Made by a program: the position numbers and the translations under genes. The notes below the pieces were generated by a model. It did no database searches. It was not told the DNA's origin and was given only the letters and a program-made list of their open reading frames with translations. This document shows positions 8,117-17,500 of a DNA stretch of 30,280 nucleotides, piece after piece (position 1 is the stretch's first letter; the number at the start of each line of letters is the position of its first letter). Source of the stretch: a virus. Location of the stretch: positions 1 through 30,280 of the IMG/VR virus record IMGVR_UViG_3300020141_001026. The stretch is one strand, 5' to 3'.

Positions 8117-8515
8117 ATGTCAATTATTCGCCCGTATCGTTTATATAAAGATATTGATCTAGCATTCACACCACATCCTCAAACAGGGGATGTGGCGAAA
8201 AAGTTGGATGTGAATGCTGTTAAGCAATCATTGAAAAATTTAATGTTCACTCAATACAATGAACGATTGTTTCAACCCAAAATTGGATCCCCTTTATATG
8301 GGTTATTGTTTGAGCCCATGGATCCCATCACAGTGGAAGGCATGAGACAAACCATTGAATTGTTGATTCAGAATTATGAACCACGCATCATTCTAGAACA
8401 AATTGATATTGTTCCTAATTATGATGAGAACACCTATGAACTTAGTATATTTTTCACAGTTGTGGGTATCCCTCTCCCGATTTCATTCAGCACAATTTTA
8501 CAGAGATTACGATAA
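8117..8515 (+). CDS. gp25: Baseplate wedge protein gp25
   Basis: 132 residues, the same length as T4 gp25, with the GPW/gp25 family pattern: a short N-terminal YKDIDLAFTPHP segment, DVAKKLDVNAVKQSLKNLMFT, NERLFQPKIGSPLYGLLFEP, then a helix (VEGMRQTIELLIQNYEPRI) and two closing strands. gp25 is one of the most conserved parts of contractile injection machines; with gp53 and gp6 it forms the inner wedge core and starts sheath assembly. The gene overlaps gp6 by one base (TAATG). No ribosome site is visible ahead of its ATG, so translation probably depends on ribosomes ending gp5 or on a leaderless message. Confidence 0.93.
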   Translation: MSIIRPYRLYKDIDLAFTPHPQTGDVAKKLDVNAVKQSLKNLMFTQYNERLFQPKIGSPLYGLLFEPMDPITVEGMRQTIELLIQNYEPRIILEQIDIVPNYDENTYELSIFFTVVGIPLPISFSTILQRLR

Positions 8516-10404
8516 TGGCAGATATCAGAGTTACAGAATTGGACTTTGCAGATATTAAACAAAATTTAAAGAATTATCTGAAAAGTCAAGATGAATTTTC
8601 TGATTATGACTTTGATGGAGCGGGATTGAATGTGCTGCTGGATGTGTTGGCATACAACACACATTACAATGCGTTATTGGCACACTTACAAGCCAATGAA
8701 ATGTTCATTGATACTGCAATCAAACGGTCATCGGTTGTTTCTATAGCTAAAACACTAGGGTATATTCCTCGGTCTTCAACAGCATCTCGCGCGCGCGTGA
8801 ATTTGGTGGTGACTCCCACCGTTGACACCGCGGCAACATCATTAACATTGATGCCAAGTGTGAAATTCACATCATCAGTGAACAATGTGAATTACACGTT
8901 CAATGTTGCCAATGAGTACACCGCAGTAAAAACCAATGGGGTGTTCACATTCAACAATGTGGATCTTCTTGAAGGAAACAAAGTCACCAACTCATTTATA
9001 GTTGCTGCTGATACTGTGTCTGGACCTTTTGTGATACCAAATGCATTTTTAGATGAAACAACATTTTCCGTGGGTGTTCGTTCATCGACATCAGCTATTG
9101 ACAATGTTACCTACTCACGGGCCACCAGCATCATTGACATTGCAAACACGAGCACCGTGTTCTGGTTGGAAGAAAATCCAGATGGGTTGTTTCAAATTGT
9201 ATTTGGTGATGACATCATTGGAAAGAAATTAGCCTCAGGCAATGTTGTCACCGTGCAATATCTTGCATGCAATGGACCCAACGCCAACGGTGCCAATTCA
9301 TTCACACTGGTGGGAACCATTAACGGCGAGCCATCTGTTGATATCACCATGGTCAACAAAAGTGCTTCAGGTAGTTTTAAAGAATCCATTGATGAGATTC
9401 GGTTCAATGCCCCCAAGTATAATGCCACAAGAAATCGAGCAGTCACATCACAAGATTACAAGTCATTGATTTTGTCGGAATTTTCTCGTGCAAAAAGTGT
9501 TGCTGTGTGGGGCGGCGAGGAAAACGACCCACCCATTTACGGCAAAGTATTCATCACGCTGGATCCGAAAGACGGTGAAGTTATCACGGATGCTGACAAA
9601 GATTTCATCAGTGAATCCATTCTTCGTCCACGAAGTGTGTTGAGTATTCAACATGAATTTGTTGATGCTGACTATTTGTACGCGGGATTTGAAGTAGATA
9701 TCAAATACAACCCACGAAACACAGCATTGACTGCCAATGAAATATCATCTGAAGTGCGACAAGGAATTGAGGCATATTTCAACACCAATTTGAAAACATT
9801 GGACAAAACATTCATATATTCACAATTTGTGGATTACATTAAATTGTTATTACCCAACATCATTGTGGGTGTTCTTGCCAAGATGAAGTTGCAACGGCGT
9901 GTGGAATTTGTAACTAGCACATCAAACAGTAAAACGGTGAGATTTTTAACAAGTATTGTGCCAGAAACTTTACGAAGCACCAACTTTTCTGTGTCATTGA
10001 ATGACAACACATACACCGCCTTTATTAAAGATTTTTCCAACACCGACACCATTGATTTTACTGGCACTGGCACATTGAAATTGATGGATGTGGACACAAA
10101 CAATGTGTTGAACGGATCATTAGGCACCATCAATTACACAACCGGTGTTGTGGTGATTAACAATCTCACAATATTATCTTATTATGGAAATGCAACGGAA
10201 CTTCGATTGACAGTGATACCTCAAGAATTGGGAAAAAACATTGCCCCCTCGGTGATTCCAATAACAGAAACATCATTGTTTGCCACAACTCCGTCGCCAT
10301 CGCGTAATAGTATTATTGATTTGGATGATAGTGAAGCTGACACCACCTCTAATTTATCGCCAGGATTGATTGTTACAGTTTCACCATATATTTCCAATAA
10401 CTAA
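8515..10404 (+). CDS. gp6: Baseplate wedge protein gp6 (Baseplate_J family)
   Basis: 629 residues (T4 gp6 is 660). The start carries the conserved gp6 pattern: ELDFADIKQNLKNYLKSQ, then FDGAGLNVLLDVLAYNTHYNA and a long run IDTAIKRSSVVSIAKTLGYIPRS. A FNAPKYNATRNRAVTSQDY segment (about residue 300) followed by KSVAVWGGEENDPP is the typical J-protein core. The region after about 480 is Thr/Asn-rich and less conserved. In T4 gp6 dimers form the continuous inner ring of the baseplate and drive its hexagon-to-star change. The gene starts on the last base of the gp25 stop and its own stop overlaps the next start (TAATG), so the wedge genes appear to be translated as a coupled series. Confidence 0.92.
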   Translation: MADIRVTELDFADIKQNLKNYLKSQDEFSDYDFDGAGLNVLLDVLAYNTHYNALLAHLQANEMFIDTAIKRSSVVSIAKTLGYIPRSSTASRARVNLVVTPTVDTAATSLTLMPSVKFTSSVNNVNYTFNVANEYTAVKTNGVFTFNNVDLLEGNKVTNSFIVAADTVSGPFVIPNAFLDETTFSVGVRSSTSAIDNVTYSRATSIIDIANTSTVFWLEENPDGLFQIVFGDDIIGKKLASGNVVTVQYLACNGPNANGANSFTLVGTINGEPSVDITMVNKSASGSFKESIDEIRFNAPKYNATRNRAVTSQDYKSLILSEFSRAKSVAVWGGEENDPPIYGKVFITLDPKDGEVITDADKDFISESILRPRSVLSIQHEFVDADYLYAGFEVDIKYNPRNTALTANEISSEVRQGIEAYFNTNLKTLDKTFIYSQFVDYIKLLLPNIIVGVLAKMKLQRRVEFVTSTSNSKTVRFLTSIVPETLRSTNFSVSLNDNTYTAFIKDFSNTDTIDFTGTGTLKLMDVDTNNVLNGSLGTINYTTGVVVINNLTILSYYGNATELRLTVIPQELGKNIAPSVIPITETSLFATTPSPSRNSIIDLDDSEADTTSNLSPGLIVTVSPYISNN

Positions 10405-12179
10405 TGTCAACATCTTTCAAGAATAAACTGTTCTACTTTATTTCCGGACAGTTACCGGAATATATTGTTGCCGAGTACCCGCAGTTTGTTCAATTTTTAA
10501 CTAGTTATTATAAATTTCTAGAAACATCAGAGGAAGTTCATGATGTGTTATTGAACAATGCATCATGGAAAGATATTGATAACACATTGGATCTGTTTCT
10601 GCCTGAATTCAAGAAACAATATGCAAGTGATATACCTGATACCGCATTATTGAATATTCGCCGGTTGATTAAATACATCAGTGAATATTATGAAGCCAAG
10701 GGATCAGAAAACGCAGCAGAATTGTTTTTTCGATTCATGTACAATGAAAAATCATCGGTAGTGTATCCTGGTGATTACACCTTGCGGGCATCTGATGGTA
10801 AATGGTCCAGAAAAAAGATCATTAAAATTGATACCGTGGCGTTCCCCTCGGAAAATATTTTTGAACTTACGGGAAAACAAATTTCTTTTAAGTACATGGA
10901 ATTCATTCCAGGAGAAGGTAGTGTCCTGCGGAATATTCAAACATCATGCTTCAATGTGGTGGGACAAATTGAACCGAACATTTATCAGCTTGAAGTTGAT
11001 ATCAATCCCGGGTATGTGTTTCCTGATGTCATAACACCGGTTACCAATGTAGACATCAATAATGATGGTGTGCCTGAAACCATTCAAAGTCTTGGTACAT
11101 ATGATACACATGTGTATTTGGTATTCAATAACAACATTTACGGATCCATTTCCAAGCAAATTGTAGATGTGGTGTCCATTGATGTTGGTGGTTCCAACTT
11201 CCGAGTTGATGATTCCTATTTGATAGGAGAATCAGGCATTGAACAAGCATATTTTGCGGAAGTGTATGTGTCAGATGCCACCCCGTATGTGTTTGAAACA
11301 TTCAATAATAATGCAGTTATCAGAATCCAGGAGGTTACGCCGCGAGTTCAATTACCTTCACCATATGCATCAGATGTGGAGCTGTATTTTGCTTCTGATT
11401 ATGTGGGTGAAGGATTCCAACGCCGCGGCGCGAACATCACTGAAATTCAAATTGTCAGCACCGGACAAAAATTTGCAGCAAGAAAAGAAGATAATTTAAG
11501 TGATGTTGGATATTTTGCCGGTGACTACGCTGTTAATCCTGACAATTATGCAACAGATGTTCAATTGCTGGAACCCGCCGACACGTTCACACTGGATCTA
11601 TCTCCGCGGTATCCGAGAAATCTCACGGGAACAACAGCAACAATTACATTTAGAACTGGGTTAATTCGCCATGCCGAAGGAATATATAAAGATTCTTCAG
11701 GGTTCTTGTCTGATATCAATCGGTTACAAGACAACTACTACTACCAGCCATATTCCTATGTAATTCGGTCACAACAACCATTCAGTACATGGAAAAATGT
11801 ATACACCCAGAGCAATCATCCTGCAGGATTCAAAGTATTCTCGGAATTGCAATTCATAGACACCATTCCATCCACCATCACCGTTGCTGATAATTTCAAA
11901 CTGTTTGAGTTCATCCTTGATGACATTATTGTACTTGATGATAGTTTTGCAAAACATGTGTATAAATCGGTGTCTGACACAGCAGTGATGAATGATAGCA
12001 TTGTAAAACATGTGCAACCTGTGTTGATTGATGGTATTACCACAATTGATAACATCAATTTTACAATTAATCAAAATCTTTCAGATGGTATCACAACATC
12101 TGATTCCATCAATATAAATATTGAAACAAGTGTGAATGAATCATTGGTGTTTACCGATTCAGTAACATCACAGTTATAA
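10404..12179 (+). CDS. Large virion protein at the gp7 position, probable baseplate wedge component
   Basis: 591 residues. The N-terminal 130 residues are helical and match a pattern I know from other aquatic T4-like phages: LPEYIVAEYPQFVQFLTSYYKFL, then DTALLNIRRLIKYISEYYEAKG, SENAAELFFRFMYNE, and a YTLRASDGKWS stretch. These are usually annotated as virion structural or wedge proteins. Gene order (gp25, gp6, this, then gp8) places it where T4 has gp7 (1032 residues), but I see no clear gp7 sequence match. Residues about 484-588 hold six imperfect repeats of about 18 residues. The gene starts in the gp6 stop (TAATG). No ribosome site is visible, so coupling to gp6 is likely. Confidence 0.75.
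   Translation: MSTSFKNKLFYFISGQLPEYIVAEYPQFVQFLTSYYKFLETSEEVHDVLLNNASWKDIDNTLDLFLPEFKKQYASDIPDTALLNIRRLIKYISEYYEAKGSENAAELFFRFMYNEKSSVVYPGDYTLRASDGKWSRKKIIKIDTVAFPSENIFELTGKQISFKYMEFIPGEGSVLRNIQTSCFNVVGQIEPNIYQLEVDINPGYVFPDVITPVTNVDINNDGVPETIQSLGTYDTHVYLVFNNNIYGSISKQIVDVVSIDVGGSNFRVDDSYLIGESGIEQAYFAEVYVSDATPYVFETFNNNAVIRIQEVTPRVQLPSPYASDVELYFASDYVGEGFQRRGANITEIQIVSTGQKFAARKEDNLSDVGYFAGDYAVNPDNYATDVQLLEPADTFTLDLSPRYPRNLTGTTATITFRTGLIRHAEGIYKDSSGFLSDINRLQDNYYYQPYSYVIRSQQPFSTWKNVYTQSNHPAGFKVFSELQFIDTIPSTITVADNFKLFEFILDDIIVLDDSFAKHVYKSVSDTAVMNDSIVKHVQPVLIDGITTIDNINFTINQNLSDGITTSDSININIETSVNESLVFTDSVTSQL
11853..12167 (+). repeat. Six imperfect 18-residue coding repeats in the gp7-position protein
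   Basis: The C-terminal repeats follow a pattern close to xSDGITTxDSIxxxIxxx. Clear examples are ILDDIIVLDDSFAKHVYKS, LIDGITTIDNINFTINQN and LSDGITTSDSININIETS. The last unit is cut short before the stop. Asp in the middle of each unit and alternating hydrophobic residues suggest a beta-solenoid or stacked-strand rod. Confidence 0.8.
12113..12120 (+). promoter_or_regulatory. T4-type late promoter inside the end of the gp7-position gene
   Basis: Perfect TATAAATA within the last coding repeat, 118 bases before the ATG at 12238. Transcription from about 12126 would give a leader of about 110 bases to the small virion gene and then gp8. A second imperfect copy (TATAAAGA) lies at 12175-12182. Confidence 0.5.
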
Positions 12180-12237
12180 AGAGTATATCGCTAAACCATA
12201 CGTTGGAACAATTAACACATTGTAAACAGAGGACACC

Positions 12238-12696
12238 ATGCAAGACTTTTTAGCAGCAAAGGGTAAATTACGTATCGTCGTTACTGACGAACACGGCAAT
12301 GTCAAAGAAGATCGGGAAGAAACCAATTTAGTGGTGAACGTTGGGAAAGCATTCACAACATCAAGAATGATTGGAACAGCTTCCACCGTTATGAGTCACA
12401 TGGAAGTGGGTACTTCCTCCACGGCGGCAGCAGCCGGACAGACCGCGTTGGTTGCACTGGTGGCGGCATCTCGCACTGCCTTAACATCATCCACACAATC
12501 CACCGTGACAACAACCAGTGATTCGGTGCAATATGTGTGTACATTTGGAGCGGGCGTGGGTACTGGTGCACTTACTGAAGCTGGGATTTTCAATGCAGCA
12601 TCAGCGGGTGATATGTTGTGCCGCACGGTGTTCTCAGTAGTAAACAAAGGCGCAAGTGACGTTATGACTGTTACTTGGACCGTCACACTTTCATAA
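12238..12696 (+). CDS. Small conserved phage virion protein
   Basis: 152 residues. The pattern is a common phage structural family that I recognise by sequence but cannot name: a short N-terminal strand pair (GKLRIVVTDEHGNVKEDREE), TNLVVNVGKAF, a central HMEVGTSSTAAAAGQTAL segment, and a C-terminal GALTEAGIFNAASAGDMLCRTVFSVV stretch ending in VTWTVTLS. Relatives often lie in tail or tail-fibre clusters of unrelated phages. It has no membrane segment or signal peptide. A good ribosome site (AGAGGA) is present at 12228-12233. It sits between the gp7-position gene and gp8, where T4 has no extra gene, so it may be an added surface or fibre-joining subunit. Its precise role is not known to me. Confidence 0.75.
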   Translation: MQDFLAAKGKLRIVVTDEHGNVKEDREETNLVVNVGKAFTTSRMIGTASTVMSHMEVGTSSTAAAAGQTALVALVAASRTALTSSTQSTVTTTSDSVQYVCTFGAGVGTGALTEAGIFNAASAGDMLCRTVFSVVNKGASDVMTVTWTVTLS

Positions 12697-12705
12697 TTAT
12701 ATACC

Positions 12706-14520
12706 ATGCCAGCACTACTACCAATTCGGTTTCGAACTGAATTAGCTCGTCAGTTTCACCGAACCATTACAAACACCACCAACGTTTTGTCAGAGGATAG
12801 AAACACCCTTACTCCTCTGGACACGGTGTTGTTTGAGTATACTGCATCTGCAAGTCAAATAACTTTCACAGGGGTTGATGATAATGCAAAAACATTATCC
12901 TACACACCTGGACGCATTGAAGTATATGTGAATGGAGGAAAAATTTCATCTGGAAATTATTCTGCATTAAATGGTACTAGTGTTGTGTTTTCTTCACCAT
13001 TGGCTCTTAATGATGTGGTAACTATCATCAAAATGAATATTTTGGTGTATCCAAATCCTTCGGATTATTATCATGTGTTTTTAGGGAGAACCACCCCATG
13101 GTATAATAATGTTGTGTCAACTCCCCAAGACACACGGAGCGAAGATTCTGAAACAAAAAGAAATATCATTGCTGTGAAAAAAGTACAACCCAGTGATACC
13201 GCTCTACTCATTCCAAGAATCAACTGGACAACCGACACCGTGTATTCAAGTTATCTTGACGATGAAAATTTTTCAAGCAATGAATTCTATGTGATGAACA
13301 CCAGTTACAGAATTTACAAATGCATCTACAGCCCAGGCACGCCTTCTGTGGTGCAACCCACACAAACAACTGCAGGCCCATTCAATCTCAGTGATGGGTA
13401 TTATTGGCAGTTGATGTATGAGGTGCCGGCAGCTGAACGTATTAGATTTTTAACTGATGATTTTATTCCAGTAAGATTCTATGCCACATCTACAACGTTT
13501 GATCATAATGGCATTGTTGATGAAATTATCCTGGGAACAGAACGGGGAAGTGGCTATGTAACACCTCCCACGGTGTTAATTTTAGGAGATGGACAAGGAG
13601 CCACCGCCACAGCATCATTGTCAGGAGGTGAAATATCTTCTGTGACCGTTACAAATGCAGGACAAGGATACACATTTGCAGTAGTGCAATTTATAGGAGG
13701 TGGTGGTTCAGGTGCTGTTGCTGAAGCATCTCTGCGGTCATCCGACCTGCCCATCACGGTAAATCAAGATGTGGCTTCTTATGCAATTTCAGCGGGTGGT
13801 GGCATCAATTTCATTGAGGTGGTGAATGGCGGCACTGGATATCTTGCATCCACAATTGAAATTGAAATTAACGGAGATGGCACCGGCGCCGAGGCAGCAG
13901 CTTCAGTTGTGAATGGTGTAGTTACCTCTGTTACTATTACTGACCGTGGAAAAGGATACACCTATGCGGAACTTGTGGTAACAGGTGCTGGTGCAAATGC
14001 ATCATTGCGCGCCGTGATTGAACCTCAAGGCGGTCATGGATCCAACCTCCCACAAGAACTATTCGCACGAGTTGTTGCCATTTCTGTCAATATCGAGGAT
14101 ATGCTATCAGACTTTTTCCTTGATAATGATTTTCGACAGATCGGGCTTGTGAAAAATATTAAAAATTTCAATGAAACTGAAATCTTCTCATCATCAACAG
14201 GAAACGCATGTTATGTTGTAGAAGTGCCATCAGTGAATCAATACAGTGTTGACGATGTGGTGTTAACTAACACCGGCGGAGAATATGTGGTTGTGAACAA
14301 AACGGCAACCACAATATTTCTTCTAGCTATAATTGATTCCATCTCAGCATCAAGTGTTCTAAATAATGAGACAACCGGCGTGAGTGCATTGAGCATCACA
14401 TCAATTGATGTGCCTGAAATATCAACGAAAACCGGCGATATCATTTATGTTCGAAACATTGCTCCAGTCACAAGACAAGTCGGGCAAGTGGAACAAATAA
14501 AACTTTATTTTAGCTTCTAA
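12706..14520 (+). CDS. gp8: Baseplate wedge protein gp8 with two added domains
   Basis: 604 residues, nearly twice T4 gp8 (334). The gp8 core is readable in pieces: an N-terminal helix (RFRTELARQFHRTI), then from about residue 118 DYYHVFLGRTTPW, a NIIAVKKVQPSDTALLIPRINW run, VYSSYLDD, a FYVMNTSYRIYKCIYSPG region, YYWQLMYEVPAAERIRFLTDD, and C-terminal VAISVNIEDMLSDFFLDNDFRQIGLVKNI. Residues about 37-113 hold an inserted beta domain of the kind common in phage fibres (FEYTASASQITFTG, then YTPGRIEVYVNGGKI). Residues about 281-440 hold four Gly-rich units with GxGY turns. In T4 gp8 dimers sit in the peripheral wedge. The start lies nine bases after the previous stop. Confidence 0.88.
   Translation: MPALLPIRFRTELARQFHRTITNTTNVLSEDRNTLTPLDTVLFEYTASASQITFTGVDDNAKTLSYTPGRIEVYVNGGKISSGNYSALNGTSVVFSSPLALNDVVTIIKMNILVYPNPSDYYHVFLGRTTPWYNNVVSTPQDTRSEDSETKRNIIAVKKVQPSDTALLIPRINWTTDTVYSSYLDDENFSSNEFYVMNTSYRIYKCIYSPGTPSVVQPTQTTAGPFNLSDGYYWQLMYEVPAAERIRFLTDDFIPVRFYATSTTFDHNGIVDEIILGTERGSGYVTPPTVLILGDGQGATATASLSGGEISSVTVTNAGQGYTFAVVQFIGGGGSGAVAEASLRSSDLPITVNQDVASYAISAGGGINFIEVVNGGTGYLASTIEIEINGDGTGAEAAASVVNGVVTSVTITDRGKGYTYAELVVTGAGANASLRAVIEPQGGHGSNLPQELFARVVAISVNIEDMLSDFFLDNDFRQIGLVKNIKNFNETEIFSSSTGNACYVVEVPSVNQYSVDDVVLTNTGGEYVVVNKTATTIFLLAIIDSISASSVLNNETTGVSALSITSIDVPEISTKTGDIIYVRNIAPVTRQVGQVEQIKLYFSF
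13546..14025 (+). repeat. Four Gly-rich GxGY coding repeats in gp8
   Basis: The four turns read GSGYVTPP, GQGYTFAV, GTGYLAST and GKGYTYAE, spaced 35-60 residues apart and each followed by alternating hydrophobic strands and a GxGAxAxAS segment. The pattern suits a stacked beta structure on the outer face of the baseplate. Confidence 0.75.
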
Positions 14521-14535
14521 CACATTTTAGGGACT

Positions 14536-17500
14536 ATGGCAAACTTAAATCTCAATACATTTCCATACTATGATGATTTCAATTCTGATAAAGGATTTCA
14601 TCGTATTCTGTTTAAGCCTGGATATGCAGTTCAGGCACGTGAACTCACTCAAATTCAAACAGTTCTTCAAGAACAGATAAAGCGTTTTGGAAACCATCTT
14701 TTCAAAGATGGCACAGTTGTTTTAGGCTGTGCTGAAACTTCAAATTTTTCAGTCCCGTTCATAAAAATTCTTGATACTTCCAATGTGGGATCCATCATTG
14801 ATGATACTGTGTTGGCATCCTTTGAGGGCAAGGTGATTGTTGGGGGAAATAACAGTGTAAAAGCCATCATTAAAAAAACAGTTAACGGGGCAGAAACAGA
14901 TTCACCCAATTTAAAAACGTTATACGTTCAATATACCGCTACAGGTGCTGGCAACGTTTTAACCACTTTTGGTATTGGTGAAGTGCTTACTGTTGAAAAC
15001 ACCACTGATACATTCATTGTTGCTGACGCAGGAGAAACACCCATTGGTGAAGGCACATTATTTTCAGTGAATGATGGTATCGTGTATGCCAATGGCAGTT
15101 TCATATTACATAATACACAAACCATTGTGTTGGGTAAATACACAACAACGCCCAGTGTGAAAGTAGGATTCATCGTAAAAGAAGAAATTGTTTCCTCAAA
15201 TGATGATGAGTCATTGTTGGATCCTGCTCAAGGATCATACAACTACACGGCACCAGGTGCAGATCGGTATGCTTTGAGCACAGAACTGACTTCAGTTGCA
15301 GCTGGTGTTACTGCACCTGATGGATTTTATATTCTGTTTGAAATAGAAGATGGTGTCATCAAGCGTCGATACAACACCACACAATATGCTGAACTAAACA
15401 AAACACTGGCTCGGCGCACATATGATGAATCAGGTGATTACACGGTTCGTTCATTTCCATTGATTATCCGTGAACATTTGGATGATGGTATCAATAATGG
15501 TCGATACAGTGGTGCGGAAGGAGACGCCAGTAAAATTGTTGTTGGTGTGGAACCAGGCAAAGCCTATGTGAAGGGCAATGAACATGAACTGTTTGCCACA
15601 GAATATTTGTCAATAGATAAAGCCATTGACACGGTAACAAACGAAAATCAGCCCATCACAACTGCCTATGGTAGTTATGTTACTGTGAATGATGTGGCGG
15701 GTGTATGGTCCACCACAGTAGGTAGTCTGGTATCATTACGAAATGCTGCAGCAAATGCTGTTACAAGTAGCACATATTCAGCAACATCAGCACCAGGATC
15801 AGAAATTGGTACTGCACGAGTGCGAGCAATTGAATATGTGTCAGGAACTGTCGGCACCTCAGCTGCACAATACAAATTGTATTTGTATGATGTTGTGATG
15901 AGTTCTGGTGGCTTCAGTAGTGTGTTGTCCATCTATTACAATGGACCTGGGGCTGATGCTTTTGCCGATATTGTGACAGCACCTGCTGTGTTGGAAAGTT
16001 CCAGCTTTACACCTGCGATTTTTCCATCACCGTTCACGAATTTACAAACAGTGACAGATGGCAGCTATGTGTATAGAAAATTACTATCTAGTGTTTCTGT
16101 TGCAAATGCGGGAACATTCACAGCATCCGTGTCAGGTGGAGAATCATGGGCATTCACTTCATTGCCAGGTGCTAGTGATATTAGTAGAGAAATCATTGTA
16201 GTTGCTTCTTCTGCGTTCACAGGAGGAACTTTAGGGACCAAGGCAATTGGTCAAATCTTGAATCCTGCCTCGGTCACATACACCAGTTCTTCCGTGTTAA
16301 ACTTTGCGTTAAGTGGAACCACCACAGGAACGCCCACTGTGGATGTGTTTGTGAATGTTCGAAAAACCACACCCACAGAAAACAGCAAAACACTTCGGAA
16401 ATCACGGTATGTGAAAATTGACACAGCATCACATCCTACTGGGGCAACAGGTACATATGGTCTGGGGTACTATGATGTGTATGAAATTGAGAATGTGTGG
16501 TCAGCCAACACAACAGAATCATACCCGACATCTGATCCCACGGCATTAAACACATGGACGGATGTGACAACAAGTTTCACATTGAATGATGGACAAAAGG
16601 ATGGATATTACGACTTGTCATCCATGACCACTACATCAACTTTCACCAACAAGAAATTGCTTGTGAAGTTGACGTATTTTGAACATGGCACCAGTTCCGC
16701 CTATTACACAGTGGACTCATACCCATTGCCAGCAGAAAATGCATCGCCCTCGGCTTCGCAAATCAATTGGTATGAAATTCCTTCGTTCACAGCAACTAAC
16801 GGCACCAAATACAATCTCCGAGATTGCATTGATTTCCGTCCAACAGTGACACTCACAGCAACTAGTAGTATTACTATTGCCGGGGCCAGTTTAAATCCAG
16901 CAACCACAAACACTTCGTTCTTGGCAGGGTTTGTTCACCCCGCCGCAGCAGAAGAATTCATCAGTGATTTAACATCGCACTTGCCCCGTGTTGATAGAAT
17001 TGTTGTGAACACCGAAGGCACGTTCAGTGCTGTCCGAGGTGTTCCAGGCCTGGAACCAGTACGTCCTCGTGAACCGGAAAACAGCATGACGCTAGGATAT
17101 GTGTTTGTTGCGCCATATCCTTCAATGTCACCATACTTTGCTAAACTAGAAAACACTCCAGAATATTCTTGCCGCATCACCTTGGTGGATAACCGTAGAT
17201 TCACCATGCGTGATATCGGTGATATTCATCGGCGTATTGATCGGTTAGAATATTACACCTCGTTGTCTTTGCTTGAACAGAATACCGCCAATCTATTAAT
17301 TTCCAATGTGGCGGGTGATAGCAGATTTAAAAATGGTATTTTGGTGGATTCATTCACCGGACATGACATCGGAAATGTGTATGATGATGCATACAAGGTT
17401 TCCATTTCAGATGGCGCATTACGACCATTCTTCAATCTAGATAACATTGAATTTGCATTCAGTTCAGGTAGCAACATTGCCAGAAAGGCAGATGATGCCA

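Noticed and set aside
10507-10514. TATAAATT and similar one-mismatch octamers inside genes (also 11961, 24132, 27374)
   Set aside because: Imperfect and mid-gene; single mismatches are frequent in this AT-rich sequence.
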